NCBI GenBank assembly: GCA_051294375.1
Contig: CM119271.1
Coordinates: 3,069,061 to 3,133,060 of the forward strand
Length of the DNA stretch: 64,000 nt
Direction of reading: 5' to 3'
Source of the DNA: Paraspadella gotoi
Lineage: Eukaryota; Chaetognatha
The translations under genes and the position numbers were made by a program. Under the pieces are notes generated by a model. The model was not told the origin of the DNA. It made no database searches and was given only the letters and a program-made list of their open reading frames with translations. Below, in pieces: positions 1 through 18,261 of the stretch. Positions within the stretch are counted from its first letter, which is position 1. The number at the start of each line of letters is the position of its first letter.

Positions 1-412
1 TACTGATGTTGTCTACTTACCACCTTAATAATAAAAAAATAGTTGTATGCGTTGTGATTATTAATTGAACCCGTATAATTTTTCACGTCTGTAATCATGA
101 TCACTCTAGGATATGAATTTCACTCTTCAGCCATTGAAATTGCATCTTTCTACATACTATTTACTTTCCACTTAACATTTAGTATCATTTTATGGTGAAT
201 ATTTAGGATATCATAATCACAATTGTTGCGCAATCTTTGTTGGCTGTGGCGGTTTTTAGAAAACCAATTTTTAACATATTTTAAGGTTGATATAATTACA
301 TAATATTTACTTCTTTGGTTGATTTTTTTTTGGTTTTTCAGATGCGCATTATATCGAATTAAATCCGTCTCGTCGACTCTGCCCAATACCGGCATAACCC
401 TCCCATCGAAAC
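1..412. other. Upstream region of the first gene
   Basis: A/T-rich DNA with no convincing coding frame. A pyrimidine-rich stretch ends in AG at 340-341, 71 bp before the MARCHF5-like start codon. It could be a 5'-UTR intron acceptor or a trans-splice acceptor. Nothing else is recognisable. Confidence 0.5.
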
Positions 413-1325
413 ATGTCGGACGCTGACGCCGGGCGGACCTGTTGGGTCTGCTTCGCCTCCGACGAGGACGCCCCGCGCGAGCAGTGGGTGCGGCCCTGCG
501 GGTGTCGCGGCGCCACCAAGTGGGTCCACCAAAACTGCGTCAATCGATGGATCGACGAGAAACAAAAGGGTAATTCGACGGCGAAAGTCTTTTGTCCTCA
601 GTGCAACAAGGAGTACGCCTTCACATTTCCGAAGATCACCCATCTTGTCCGCGTCCTTGATCTCGTCGAACGCGGCGTCGTCAAATTCTGCCCGTATCTC
701 GCCGGCGTCGTCTTTATCGGCGCCATGTACTGGGGCGCCGTGACCCACGGCGCCATCACTGTCATGCAGGTCCATTTGGGTTTTCTGGGTTTGACGACAG
801 AATTTGTCCTCAATTACACGATGAATTCAGGTGATGGGCAACAGGGAAGGCCTCACGCTAATGGAGGAGAGCGACTCTTTGGTTCTGCTGATCGGGCTCC
901 CCACGATCCCCGTTGGTCTCGTCCTGGCCAAGCTGACCCGTTGGGAGGATTACGTTCTTCAATGGTGGCGCGGATACTTGCGGCCTTTTCTAGCCTCGGC
1001 GTCTTCCTCCTCATCCTTGCCGACCCAACCGGCGCGAATCCCGGCGGATCCCGCGTCGATCGCGGATCCCGTCTCGGCGACGCGCGTCGTCGTCGGCGCC
1101 CTGCTTCTCCCGACCGTCTCCACAGTGTGCGGGCAACTCTTTTTTAAGAGGGAGAGGAACAACTTTAAACGGACCATGCTGGGGGGCGCTACGTTCGTGT
1201 TGATCAAGGGCCTGCTGAAGCTCTACTACAAGCAGCAGCAGTACGAGCGACAGGTGCAGCGACAGGTGTTGGACTACGAGGTGGCTCAGAAGTTGGCCGC
1301 CGCCGCCTCCGATCGCGATCTTTGA
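413..1325 (+). CDS. MARCHF5: MARCHF5-like mitochondrial RING-variant E3 ubiquitin ligase
   Basis: Two exons, 413-769 and 831-1325, joined at phase 0 across a 61-bp GT-AG intron, give 283 aa. The human protein is 278 aa. The N-terminal RING-CH (RINGv) domain, about residues 9-65, shows CWVCFA, CGCRG, WVHQNC and CPQC zinc ligands. Four hydrophobic segments follow: around YLAGVVFIGAMYWGAV, LLIGLPTIPVGLVLA, TRVVVGALLLPTVSTV and GGATFVLIKGLLKLYY. This matches the four-pass mitochondrial outer-membrane ligase that in vertebrates acts on fission and antiviral-signalling proteins. The RWEDYVL block and the C-terminal KQQQY block are family hallmarks. Reading straight through the intron would replace the conserved REGL..ME segment with junk, so the splice is needed. 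An AATAAA lies 60 bp downstream. Confidence 0.95.
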
Positions 1326-1384
1326 AGGTGGTGGACCAGTGATATGTAGATTTTGGTTTTACCTTTGATTCCGTTTTCTTTCTG

Positions 1385-1390
1385 AATAAA
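1385..1390 (+). terminator. Poly(A) signal of the MARCHF5-like gene
   Basis: AATAAA 60 bp after the stop codon, followed by T-rich sequence. The next gene starts about 210 bp further on. Confidence 0.6.
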
Positions 1391-1601
1391 TTTATTTTCG
1401 TACGTCCTTTGTTTCGTATCTTTTATTTAAATATTCTCTTCCAATATTGTGCCAATTTGTAATAATGTATTAAATTGATTCCTTTAGTAATGGACTTGGG
1501 CACATATTAGGACTTGTAAATAAGTTTCAGCTCTATCGATTAACAAACAACAAATTTAAATTATAAAAACAAAAAAAAACAAACAAACAAAAAAAATTAA
1601 C

Positions 1602-4600
1602 ATGAAGATACTTTTTTCTCAACAAAATCCGTCGGAAACTAATCAAGCAATTCCAGCGACTTTCGCCAATTTCGGAAATCAATTAAATTTTTTCAAATTG
1701 CACCAACAACAACAACCGACGTCTCGATCCTCGGAGCGACCTCCAACGAGGCCGCGAGTTTTGATAGAAGATCACACGGATTCCCCGACCGACCTTTCGA
1801 CGACCGTGTCGGCCGAGATTCGGGAGGAGCGATACCAAGTGAAGACGGAAGCCACAATGCCGACAAGCACAGTAGTGGCCGTCCGGCATCAGTCGCCGCC
1901 GCTCGAAGCATCCAAGATATCGTCGTCCACGGCGACGGCAAAGAGCTCGGTTCCTCCCCTACCGCATAAAAAGATCATCATGGGGAAGATCGAGCACGGA
2001 AACGCCGCCGGGGTTAGCGAATCCATGCAGCACGCGCAAACCATGCTGCAGCTGAGTCAGGAGCCGTTGCTGCTGCACCAACGGACGAGGCCGGATTCAT
2101 CCGCCTCGCAACCGGAGCAGAGGAAGGTGGAGAAGGCGCCGCCGGTTGAATACTACATGGAGATCGGGCAATCTTCGCCCGCGCCCCTCGACGTTCGGCC
2201 GAAACTGGGCGAGAACAACTATGAGAGCAGACATTACTTGACGAACAACTTGAACGAAGCGAGCCTGGCAAGCGGGACACCTTCCGCGCAACAATTAAAT
2301 CCTGCTTTGATTCACAGTAGGATTTTTCCTAAGGATGAGCCGATGTCACCAAGGTTTACTATGATTGGTTTTAACGATTGTGGTTTTTAATATTATTAAT
2401 TTATGTTTGATTAATGACCTCAATTTTATAAATGTACCCAGATCGCTCGCCTCATCTCCACTGGCCTCCGGTACAGCTTCTCCCCGCTCTCCCATCAATT
2501 CCGCCCTCGTTGCCAACGAGCTTAGCCAACGGCTGGCCTCAAAAGGCTTGCTGCAGCAACAAATACAACCACAGCATTTTCAGCATCTTTCGCAGCAACA
2601 AGTAGTCATCTCACCCGCCGAAACTTTAGTCATTTCCACCTCGACTTTGGATTCGGACAATTTCATCGTGTCCTCGGCGAATAGGTATGTTTTCCTATAT
2701 TGTTGTATGGGACGAAGGTGTGTTTCTACTATTACTATTATCTACTATTGTATGATATACAACTATAGAAACTCGCCGTAAAATTTTTTGCTTCACTCAG
2801 ATTTTTTTCCCCCGTTTTTTTGACAGTCCAACATCGACAGTTCCTGTCACAACGGAAAGTCCGGACATTCCGCAAACAAAAATACCAGGTGATTAAATTC
2901 GATAATTCAATCGAAATTAGCAACATGTGAACATAAGCGAAGGAAAAAAGTCATTGATTTTTCCCCTCCCACGAAATTTTCACCAACTACAGGAACAACG
3001 GTATACGAAGGAGAGTACGGGTTTCGCATCTCTTTCGCTCCGCAGATGAAGGAGACAAAATCTGCTCAGGTTTTTCACCGAGTTTATTGCCATTTTAATT
3101 AATCTTTATCAGTATTTTGAATAATTCTCCGCAGTGGACCTACTCTCCGATGCTGCACAAGCTTTTCACGCGCATCAACGCCGCCTGTCCCATCCGTTTC
3201 CAATGCGCCTACAAACTTCCGCCATCGGGAACTCTCCTGCGAGCTCTGCCTATTTACATGCAGGTGCGACATTATTGGCACAGCGTACCCCACAAAAATA
3301 GGAGTAGTTTAATCAGAAAAAGAAGACTACCTTATTTTAAAATTTTGTTTCAGCCCGAACACGTTTGCGAGTCTGTGGTACGGTGTCCCGTTCATGCGGC
3401 GATGCCCTTGGATAACGACGCCAATCCATTGCAGGGTATACATTTTATAATGAAGTTAGAATGAAATGAATTTCAGCATTTAACCATTACCCATCTTAAT
3501 GTTCAGGCGGTCGACCGACGAACCACTTGATACGCGCCGATCACCCCCACGCCGACTACAGCGAGTCGGACCCTCACTACGGTCGCCAGTCTGTTTGCGT
3601 CCCGTTCGAAGCACCAGCCGTCGGCACAATCTGGTCCACGGTCCTTTACCGTTTTATGTGCAACTCTTCTTGCGCGGGTAAATTTTGTTCTTGGAAAAAT
3701 ATTTTTTATAACCATCAGCACTACGTTAAATTGCTTCTTTCCTATAAAGGCGGTATGAACCGACGACCGATTCAAACGGTCTTCACTTTGGAAACCCCGA
3801 CCGGAGAAGTCATCGGACGCCAGGTGGTCGAAGTCAGGATTTGCGCTTGTCCCGGCCGCGACAGCAAGGTGAGTTCCCGAACATAGTGGGAAGTTTCCCC
3901 CAGCGAACTCCCGACGGGCCGCCAGGTGAAGAGTAAGATAAACTATGGCAACGGGAGGATAGCCTGTGATACCCGGGGCGCGGGGTATCTCACCAACTGG
4001 CATAGGGGCTGCGGACCCTCAGTGACCGCCTCCTGTCACTGGCATGTTTATACCGGCACCGTCACACTTAAGCCAGAACCGGGATACCCAGGGATTGAAC
4101 CCAGGACGCACGGATGGAATGAGATGATTTAGCCTGCTCAGCCATTGAGACGAGGCTGAGGACGGACAGCAGTGAGGCAGCTTTAAGTCTTGCTGCCACA
4201 AAACCACTTTTTCCTACCGCAGGTCGAAGAGCGTAATCTGTTGAACAAAGGGAACGGAGGTGACATCTCCTCAAAGGCGCACAACACAAAGATGGAACCC
4301 GGTACTGAAATGGTTACTGATCTTTTAAATAATTATGAGATTAACACACTCTTGAAATTCTGACCGCCATCCTTATAGGTTTCATCCTTGACGGTCCGCT
4401 TCCGATGAACTCGGCCACGCTCGTCCACGACGTTTTCCCCACGAGCGGACGCAAGCGGAAACGCGCTCCTCACCACGAAGTTTCGCAACACCATGACGAC
4501 GAAGAGGCGGGGCCGGTTTACAATCACGGTGAGTTTGGGGTTTGGGCGCTTGCCTCCTGCTTGTCGCCTTTTTGGCCAATCGTTTTCATGACTTAAATTA

Positions 4601-4941
4601 TTGATAAACTTTTCTACCCAACACAACAGGAGCAGAAGACCAGCGCGTATTCACGCTGCTGGTTCGCGGACGCGACACCTACGAACTCCTCAAACGCCTC
4701 CGCGATTCCATCGAACTCTCCAAGATGGCCACCTCCGATCAATTGGACAAGCTTCAGGTCCGAGCACTAGCGATTTGTTAATATTTTAATGATCATGATT
4801 TTAAATTAAAGCGTATGAATTCGACAGACGATGGAGGCGGAGATGGAGCAGCAGGTTAACGCCGCTTCGAGTCTCATCTCGTTTATGTCGCAGCCGCCGG
4901 AGAATCATCATAATCATCCGACGGCGCGGGAAGGCAACTGA
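1602..4941 (+). CDS. TP53-like: p53/p63/p73-family transcription factor
   Basis: Twelve exons: 1602-2353, 2442-2684, 2827-2888, 2993-3069, 3135-3263, 3354-3435, 3507-3677, 3750-3868, 4223-4301, 4379-4528, 4630-4757, 4828-4941. All phases are consistent and give 701 aa. The DNA-binding domain, about residues 354-553, begins [11 protein letters not shown]. It carries the zinc ligands in RCPVH and CNSSCAGGMNRRP and ends with [11 protein letters not shown], all diagnostic of the family. A basic segment (SGRKRKR) precedes a tetramerisation domain, residues 622-660, with the [14 protein letters not shown] core. No SAM domain follows, only a short Gln/His/Asn-rich tail of 38 codons. The first exon encodes an unusually long (about 250 aa) Gln/Ser/Thr-rich N-terminus of unknown role, presumably the activation region. 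Intron 8 carries a SINE-like insertion. Confidence 0.93.
3966..4162 (-). repeat. tRNA-headed SINE-like element, copy 1
   Basis: Read on the minus strand, the element begins with a tRNA-like head. The box A match is TGGCTGAGCAGG (4133-4144) and the box B match is GGTTCAATCCC (4091-4101), at about tRNA spacing (31 bp between them). These are RNA polymerase III internal promoter sequences. The remaining body is clearly similar to 56650-56833. The copy sits in intron 8 of the p53-family gene, opposite to transcription. No ORF is present. Confidence 0.7.
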
Positions 4942-5726
4942 GAAAAGGGGAGGGGAAGGTTGAGCTCGTATCAAGTTCCGACCGGCTCTTTGTGAGGATC
5001 GAGTCAAAAAAAAAAGAAAAATTTAACCAAAATTATTTGATTTTTAAAAAAATATTAAAACGGCTGAAAAAGAAAAGAATAAAATACAATGAGGTATACA
5101 AATACTTCTGTGTTCATTGAACACTGTTCAAGTCAACTAAGTCAAGTGTCAATCGTGTGTCCACAGCCATTTATAAAAACAATTAAAAAAAAAACCCTTT
5201 AAACTTTTCACGTACCTACCGAGAACTGTCCCCTTTTTGTAATTCTTTGTAATTATGTTTGGTTTTTTTTAAAGGGAAGTCTAGACTAATATCTGGCGCT
5301 AAAGCGTGTTTTTATCAAAACAAGCCTCATGCTCCTATTTGATTAAGGAAAAAAAAACAGCTTTTCAAATTTCCTCAGTTGCCCTTTCCTTTCCTTTCCT
5401 TTTGAAGTAATAAAGCATATATATATTCATCGAAATTTGTTATGCATTTACGTTTCAGTTATCAATTTATATTTTGGTATTACGCATTCAGTCTTCAGAG
5501 AAAATTTGATAAGAAAAACGAAATTTTGAATTTGTTTTTGTTTTGTCTTAAAAGATTTAATTTGGGACTTCAAAGAAGTACATTGTAGTCGTTCTGGTCC
5601 CGCCTTGCGCTTGTCTCTGCGAACTTCTATCTGCTGAAAGAAATTGGTTCGAGCTGCGTCGCAAGGCCAAGGGTCGCATTGATGAGCGCAGCTTAGAGAG
5701 AAAAGTTACCTAAATTGACTCTAAAA
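4942..5726. other. Intergenic region between p53-family and kelch genes
   Basis: A/T-rich. It holds the p53-gene poly(A) signal, a short CCTTT repeat near 5385-5403, and a pyrimidine-rich AG at 5553-5554 that may be an acceptor for the kelch gene leader. No coding frame is supported. Confidence 0.5.
5078..5083 (+). terminator. Poly(A) signal of the p53-family gene
   Basis: AATAAA 137 bp after the stop codon in an A-rich context. Confidence 0.55.
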
Positions 5727-7816
5727 ATGGCCGCCAAAAGCAAGACCTCGCTGAAGCTCGACAAGCTTCCCACGATGCCAACGGCACGGACTTTTTGTCA
5801 CGCTTTTCGCGTCGGCGACGTCGCCTTCGTCGCCGGCGGCTGCGACGTCGCGGGAAAGGCGCTGGGGGCTTTCGAGAGCCTCGACATTAGGTGAGGAAGA
5901 TTAGAAGTGGGGAGAGGGAAAGAGCGCGAGTCCTAATCGCTATATTTTTGTCGATAATATAGTAAAAAGAAACCAAAGTGGAACCGCCTGACCGACATGC
6001 CGACACGTCGCGCCGGAGTCACTGGTGGCGTCATACAGGACAAAGTGATCGTCATATCCGGCGTCGATGAAACGAAAAAGTCGCACGAGGTCGTCGAGTG
6101 CTACGACGTGGGCGCCAAGTCGTGGTCCAAATTGGACCCCATCAGCGAACCCATGCAGGGCGTGGCGACCTTCGTCAGGTTGACCATGAATGAAATATTG
6201 ATTTATCTTAAGATCGGATCGTTGTTCTACTTTTTTTTCACCCCTTCCAACCAATTTTCTCCCAGAGACTCACGACTCCACGCCCTCGGCGGCATGAAGG
6301 AAAACGGGAACCCTTCCGATGCCTTCCACGCCCTCGATCTCGAGCGCAACAAATGGGCGATGCACGCGCCGCTCAACTCGGCGCGTTACGCCGCCTCCGC
6401 CTTCGTGGTCGACGATTGTGTTTATGCCATGGGAGGCAGGGTGGGGAAACTGCCCTCGGTCGCTTGCGAGGTTGGTTAATGGTGGTTAAGAGATCAAGGG
6501 TGGATCAACGTTTTTATTGAAGTTTATTTTAAAGGGGTTTTAATAATTTCGTAAATTACGATGTTTTTCATACTAATTTTGAGGGGTATTGAAATAGAGG
6601 GAAATAATCGTATATTTCGCAAAGAGTAGAAACTAGAGAATTATTCGCCTAGACAAAATATACCCAGGGGCAAGAGGAGGAGGGAAAAAGAGGAAGAGGA
6701 GAATGGGACGGCAAGCTAAATCCTCCTCTGCTAATTCATATAAAATTGGTACATTCAATATATAATATTATAAATTCATTCAATAACTCCCCTTACTTTA
6801 AACAGGCTATGGTAGTCAGGGCCTACAGCCTATAATAACATAACACCCTGCAGACTTTTAATTAAGACTCTCTCACCCTTCCCCTCGGCCCGACCAGATG
6901 TTTGATTTTCGCGAGAAGCGATGGCAAAATTTAACTGACGCTCCGTCAAAACGTGTGTTCGTAGCCAGCGCAGTGGATCCGGCGTCTCAGAGAATATTCA
7001 TTGTTGGAGGGCTTAGTCATCCCTCCGACGACGGATTCTGCAACACGCTGGAAGCTTACGATATCAGGTTTGGGGGATAGTCGAAATAAATGTCACTAAC
7101 TAATTCATACTAAAATTAACCTATTTACTCTCAAGTCTTTGTAAATCAACGAATTTATCATATTACATTGAGTACATTGTTCATTAGTTTCATTCATATA
7201 AATTGAGACTTGTACTTTTCTAACAATCGCTGCCAGTTTTGAACTTTGACTTTTAAATTTCGATGTTTTCGTTTCTCTCCTAAAAAAATTCGTTATATAA
7301 CATTACACAACATTTTTAATGCCTTTTATTTATTTAACTCAAAACCAGAGCCGCAAAGTGGGAGTCCCTCGCCCCTCTTCCACAGAAAAAGGGCGACATG
7401 GTCTGTCGATTTCTCGACAATCGTCTCTGGGTTTTTGGTGGAATGGGATCTGAGTCTATGGAGGTCCTTCCGCAGGTGCCGTTTGAAGAATATACTTAAA
7501 ATATGTAGAATTGGAATTTCTCTTTGTTAACTATCAAATTAATCTATTATAGTATTGTGTTGACAATATAATTGTTTCTTCTCTAATCATTCTCCAGCTG
7601 TACTCCGAATGCCACGCCTACGAACCGACGAGCGATTCCTGGTCGGAGTCGTTTCGTCTCTCGTCCCCTCGATCAGCGATGGCGGCGATCGCTTTCCCTA
7701 CCGGCGGCGAAGATGCCGGTGACGCCCTCCAGGAGAAACTCTTCATAGTCGGCGGATTGTTGAATGGCGGACCCGCCAACTCCGCAGAGCTCGTTACGAG
7801 CTCGAAAGGTCGATAA
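5727..7816 (+). CDS. KLHDC8: KLHDC8A/B-like kelch-repeat protein
   Basis: Six exons, 5727-5890, 5963-6178, 6266-6470, 6898-7067, 7349-7475 and 7598-7816, all in phase, give 366 aa. Human KLHDC8A/B are about 350 aa. The whole protein is a kelch beta-propeller. It opens with PTMPTARTFCHAF and the GGCDVAGKAL...ESLDI blade that matches the KLHDC8 N-terminus. Later blades contain GGMKENG, MGGRVGKLPSVACE, VGGLSHP, FGGMGSE and VGGLLNGG. No BTB, BACK or F-box domain is seen, in line with the KLHDC8 type rather than KLHL proteins. The molecular function of this subfamily is poorly known and I infer only a protein-interaction scaffold. Intron 3 (6471-6897) holds a purine-rich stretch around 6669-6712 but no exon. 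Confidence 0.85.
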
Positions 7817-8181
7817 AGGGAGACGGTTCCGACATGTAATCGGGAAGTATTTTTTAATATTTTTTTTATTGTATTCTGCGACCGCTTTCTTGTTTTACTC
7901 GCGACACAAAGGGACTCTTTGGCATTTTTTCAAAGTGGAATTGATTTTATTTAGTCCAAATTGATTTTTATTTTTATTCTAAATTTTGACTTTCTAATCA
8001 TTTTTTTGATCCAAAAAGCGATGTATTTTACTTTTTCTTATCTGCGTGCCTTATTTTGTAATTTTTTTAGGGTTTTACGATAATTTAAAAACAAGAATGC
8101 GTTCCTATCTTCCTTTCACGTGGATAAACGAAGAATAATGTAACTTTTAGCCACATTATTTAAATAAGCGTAAAAAACAAG
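7817..8181. other. Intergenic region before KDM1A
   Basis: T-rich 3' flank of the kelch gene. A pyrimidine-AG (AG at 8149-8150) lies 32 bp before the KDM1A start codon and could be a leader acceptor. No further feature is visible. Confidence 0.45.
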
Positions 8182-12446
<4,265 letters not shown>

Positions 12447-13458
12447 AAACGATCTCTCTCTCTCTCTCTCTCTCTCTCACATCGTTGTCACGATTCCAAC
12501 TCCATAAATTCGTCACCGCGTTGTCTCTTGACGGTCGTAAATCGCGAAAAAAAACGTTTGTTGTTTCTCTTTTTCGTCGACGTCATTTGTCTTCTGGATG
12601 ACAGTCGCGTGCGGATCGTAAGAAGTTGGATGGACACTGTCCGCCCCCGCGGGATTGGAAAAACCACTGGCGAAAAAAATATTTACGTTTTACGAAACTT
12701 AATACAGTTTAATTTAATGAACAGTAATGTGTCATATGTTGGTTTTTTTTTTTCAACAAAAGAATCGTCGTTTCCTTTCCCTTCCTGCCTTACGTTTCAA
12801 ATGCAGATTCCCTTTTGAATCCCCTTTCCTTCTGTTACTATTCAGTATTCACCCACTCCCCATTTGACCCCCTCCCCTTTCCACCCCACCCAACCCCTCG
12901 TTTTCCCACCCCCTCCCTTTCCCTCACCTCCCTCGACCCCCCCCAGACCCCCCCGATCCATCCTTACTCATCTTTTCCTGAATTCGCAATTTTTTTTCCC
13001 TCTCGATTCCCTTCTTCCCGTGATCACGAGTTTTATTCGCCTCTTGTTTATTATTATTATTAATATTAATATTATTGACTTTTTTCCAATGAACTTTTAT
13101 TTTATCAAAAAAAGGGATTGATCGAGACTCGCGATGCCCCGAAACGACCTCTTGCTTTTTATGCAATGACCTTCCTTCGTCTAAAATCCCATCGAACGAT
13201 AGTCACTTCACGCCTTTGTGTTCCACACACCCTCAGGGGGTTTTGACTTTGAGGGAGGTTCGCGATTTTGCGAAGCGAAAAAAAACAACTGATTCATAAA
13301 AAAAAACTGTCCCAATTTTCAATTCTCATTATCTTCGTATTTCGTCGGACCTCTTAATTGAACCAATCCCCCAACCCTACCGGCCTACCCTTTTCAAACG
13401 AGAATAATCCCACAAACAATACTAACTTGCTCATTGCTCAATAAACTATCGAAAACTC
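12447..13458. other. Intergenic/3'-UTR region with CT microsatellite and C-rich tract
   Basis: Immediately after the KDM1A stop lies a perfect CT dinucleotide run (about 12452-12478). From about 12845 to 12965 the + strand is strongly C/T-biased with runs of C. Neither contains a credible ORF. The region is probably KDM1A 3'UTR followed by the upstream flank of the receptor gene. Confidence 0.5.
12452..12479. repeat. (CT)n microsatellite
   Basis: Simple dinucleotide repeat in the KDM1A 3' flank. A second TC tract (about 12232-12260) forms the polypyrimidine tract of the last KDM1A intron. Confidence 0.8.
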
Positions 13459-16109
<2,651 letters not shown>

Positions 16110-18261
16110 AGAGATTCAAACTGAACCAAAAAAAAAAAGAAGTGTTAAGTTTACCCTGGACAAGGTTTTTCACGTTAAAGTAAATAAAAGTTACAATCAT
16201 TACTCGCTGGTTTGCTTTATATCGTGGAAAATACGTAGGAAATTATAAAAACTCGAATCTGTGCGTTTTTATACGGCAGAAGACAAAAACCTGTCTTTGT
16301 AGCGATTATTGTGCACTTCGTAATTCAGCCATTCACTGACCAATCTTTCACGATTTTATTTGATAAATGTATACTTGTTTTTAATCTTAAATCATAGACG
16401 TCAAACTATTTCTTTTCTTAAAACAGTCTCTTGCGCTAGTACATGTACAGACATGTACTTCCCCCCCCCAATGAATTCGCAGATTATTCATTTCGTCACA
16501 ATTCAAACTGGTATAAATTTTGAACGTTTCTGCTTTATATCTAGATTTCCAGCTTGCGTTTTCTGTATTTTAACAAAGCTGGTTATCAGTGTAACGTCAT
16601 TCTAATCTATTCCTGTATATTCGGAGAATTTTTAATTAATTAATCTTTCAAGTTTATGTACAATATATATTCATTGTTTGTTTAGTAGTTATTTAATTTA
16701 AAAAAAATTAGTGTTTATACTACTCTTTTAAGCCTCTAAATTTCGTGTTGTCAGTAGTGGTACTTAAAAAAAAGAATCAAATTTTTAGGGTGTAAGGTAA
16801 ATTACACAGATGTACTTTTTTCTTATATACTTAAATGATTATTCTTTGTTCATATGTACCTCACTATTTTTTCTAAATTACCATGCTCGTTGATAATATT
16901 AAGTTGGTAATCGTTTGACAGTTGTTGACGACAAAAATATAATATTTGATAAAAGATACTGTCGAATGCTGAATGCTGAATATTTTAATACGTTAAAACT
17001 AATTTGGTAATTCCGAATTTGTTTTCCTCACTTTATTGAAAGAATCAATATTTATTAAATGTATATACTAAAATTTGGTATTATAAGCTAGCAATTTATA
17101 TGTACGAATTTTTTTATCAAAATTAAGCGTTAGAAAGTCACGAAAAAAAAAAAAAGCTTTTAATGTGCATCCTTTATCAAAAACTACTCGTCTGATACGG
17201 TCGTAAAAATCAGGCTACAACGATAAAACCTCAGCATTTTATACCTCATCATTTACAACTTTTTTTTTTAATTTTTCTATGCGTCAATGAATTTAGTCAG
17301 ATGTGGATAAAGTAGCTAGAAAATCGATTGGATTGAACATAATTTTCACAAAATAACGTAGTAAATTTTTAATGATAACGACAAATATAAGGTTTCTGTT
17401 CTGTAGTTTATTGCACCAAAGCAAAGTTGTAAACGTTGGTTTAAAAAAAAAATTATGGTAAGATATTAGACGGGACTGAGATATCGCTCAACATTTAATT
17501 TCTAAATGATCAGATATGTTGTAGTCAAGGTTTATCTGTCATTCTACATAAACGACATTTGGGTTGTAGAAAGTGAGGATTCTGTTAAGTGTTTTTTTTT
17601 TTAGGTTTGCGTTGCTTCCTCTTTCTAATTTGTGAGAAATATAAAACTATGGTCACTTATTCACTGCCAATATTTTTATTAACTTCTAACTTATGGCAAC
17701 GAATCATTTATCGAATATGTAGATATGTAAATTTGTGTGGCGGTATGTATCAAATTTTACATGCATGAATTTGCAATGTTAAATGTATGCATTCTGCAGT
17801 TTATTCTGCAATCCGTATTTCCTCGTTACATGAAGGATGTGTTGATATTATACAACATTCATCCGATACTTTTTTGTGAATGAAAATTATTTTTATTGCA
17901 ATGCTCTCGATTATTTTTCCCTTTTCTTAAAAAAAAGTAATTTCTATAAATATTCCAAGAAAAAATTGTAAATTTTATTTGCAAACCATCTGTGTTAAGC
18001 CGACGCCCTGTAACCTGAATATTGTAAAATGCAATTTTGCTGTTTATAAACTTTTCCTTTAACGATATCGCAATTCTTTTTGCATCGGCCGCTGTCATAA
18101 AAAAAAAAACGCAATTCGACCAAGAAAACCCGGAGTTTTTCAAATTTGTCCTCCAGGCATTAAAACCTTGTTTTGCTGTAATGTTAGTGTAAAAAAAAAA
18201 TCATGCTTCCGATTTTTCCGTTAGTCTATAAAAATTACGATTATTTTTTCGAACTCGAAAA
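16110..18261. other. A/T-rich gap between receptor gene and TMEM258
   Basis: About 2 kb with no supported gene on either strand. Short ORFs (81 aa at 16360-16605, 94 aa on the minus strand at 17859-18143) look like chance frames in A/T-rich DNA. They have neither the G+C-rich codon usage of neighbouring genes nor recognisable motifs. A pyrimidine-AG (18223-18224) lies 38 bp before the TMEM258 start. Confidence 0.5.
16183..16188 (+). terminator. Poly(A) signal of the type I receptor gene
   Basis: AATAAA 74 bp after the stop codon. Confidence 0.6.

Noticed and set aside
7764-7964. 66-codon ORF at the end of the kelch gene
   Set aside because: It overlaps the last kelch exon in another frame and runs into A/T-rich 3' sequence.
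12815-13121. Pro/Ser/Phe-rich ORFs in the C-rich tract after KDM1A
   Set aside because: Simple-sequence pyrimidine DNA in two overlapping frames. No domain and no splice context.
16360-16605. 81-codon ORF in the receptor-TMEM258 gap
   Set aside because: A/T-rich codon usage unlike neighbouring genes and no motif; likely chance.
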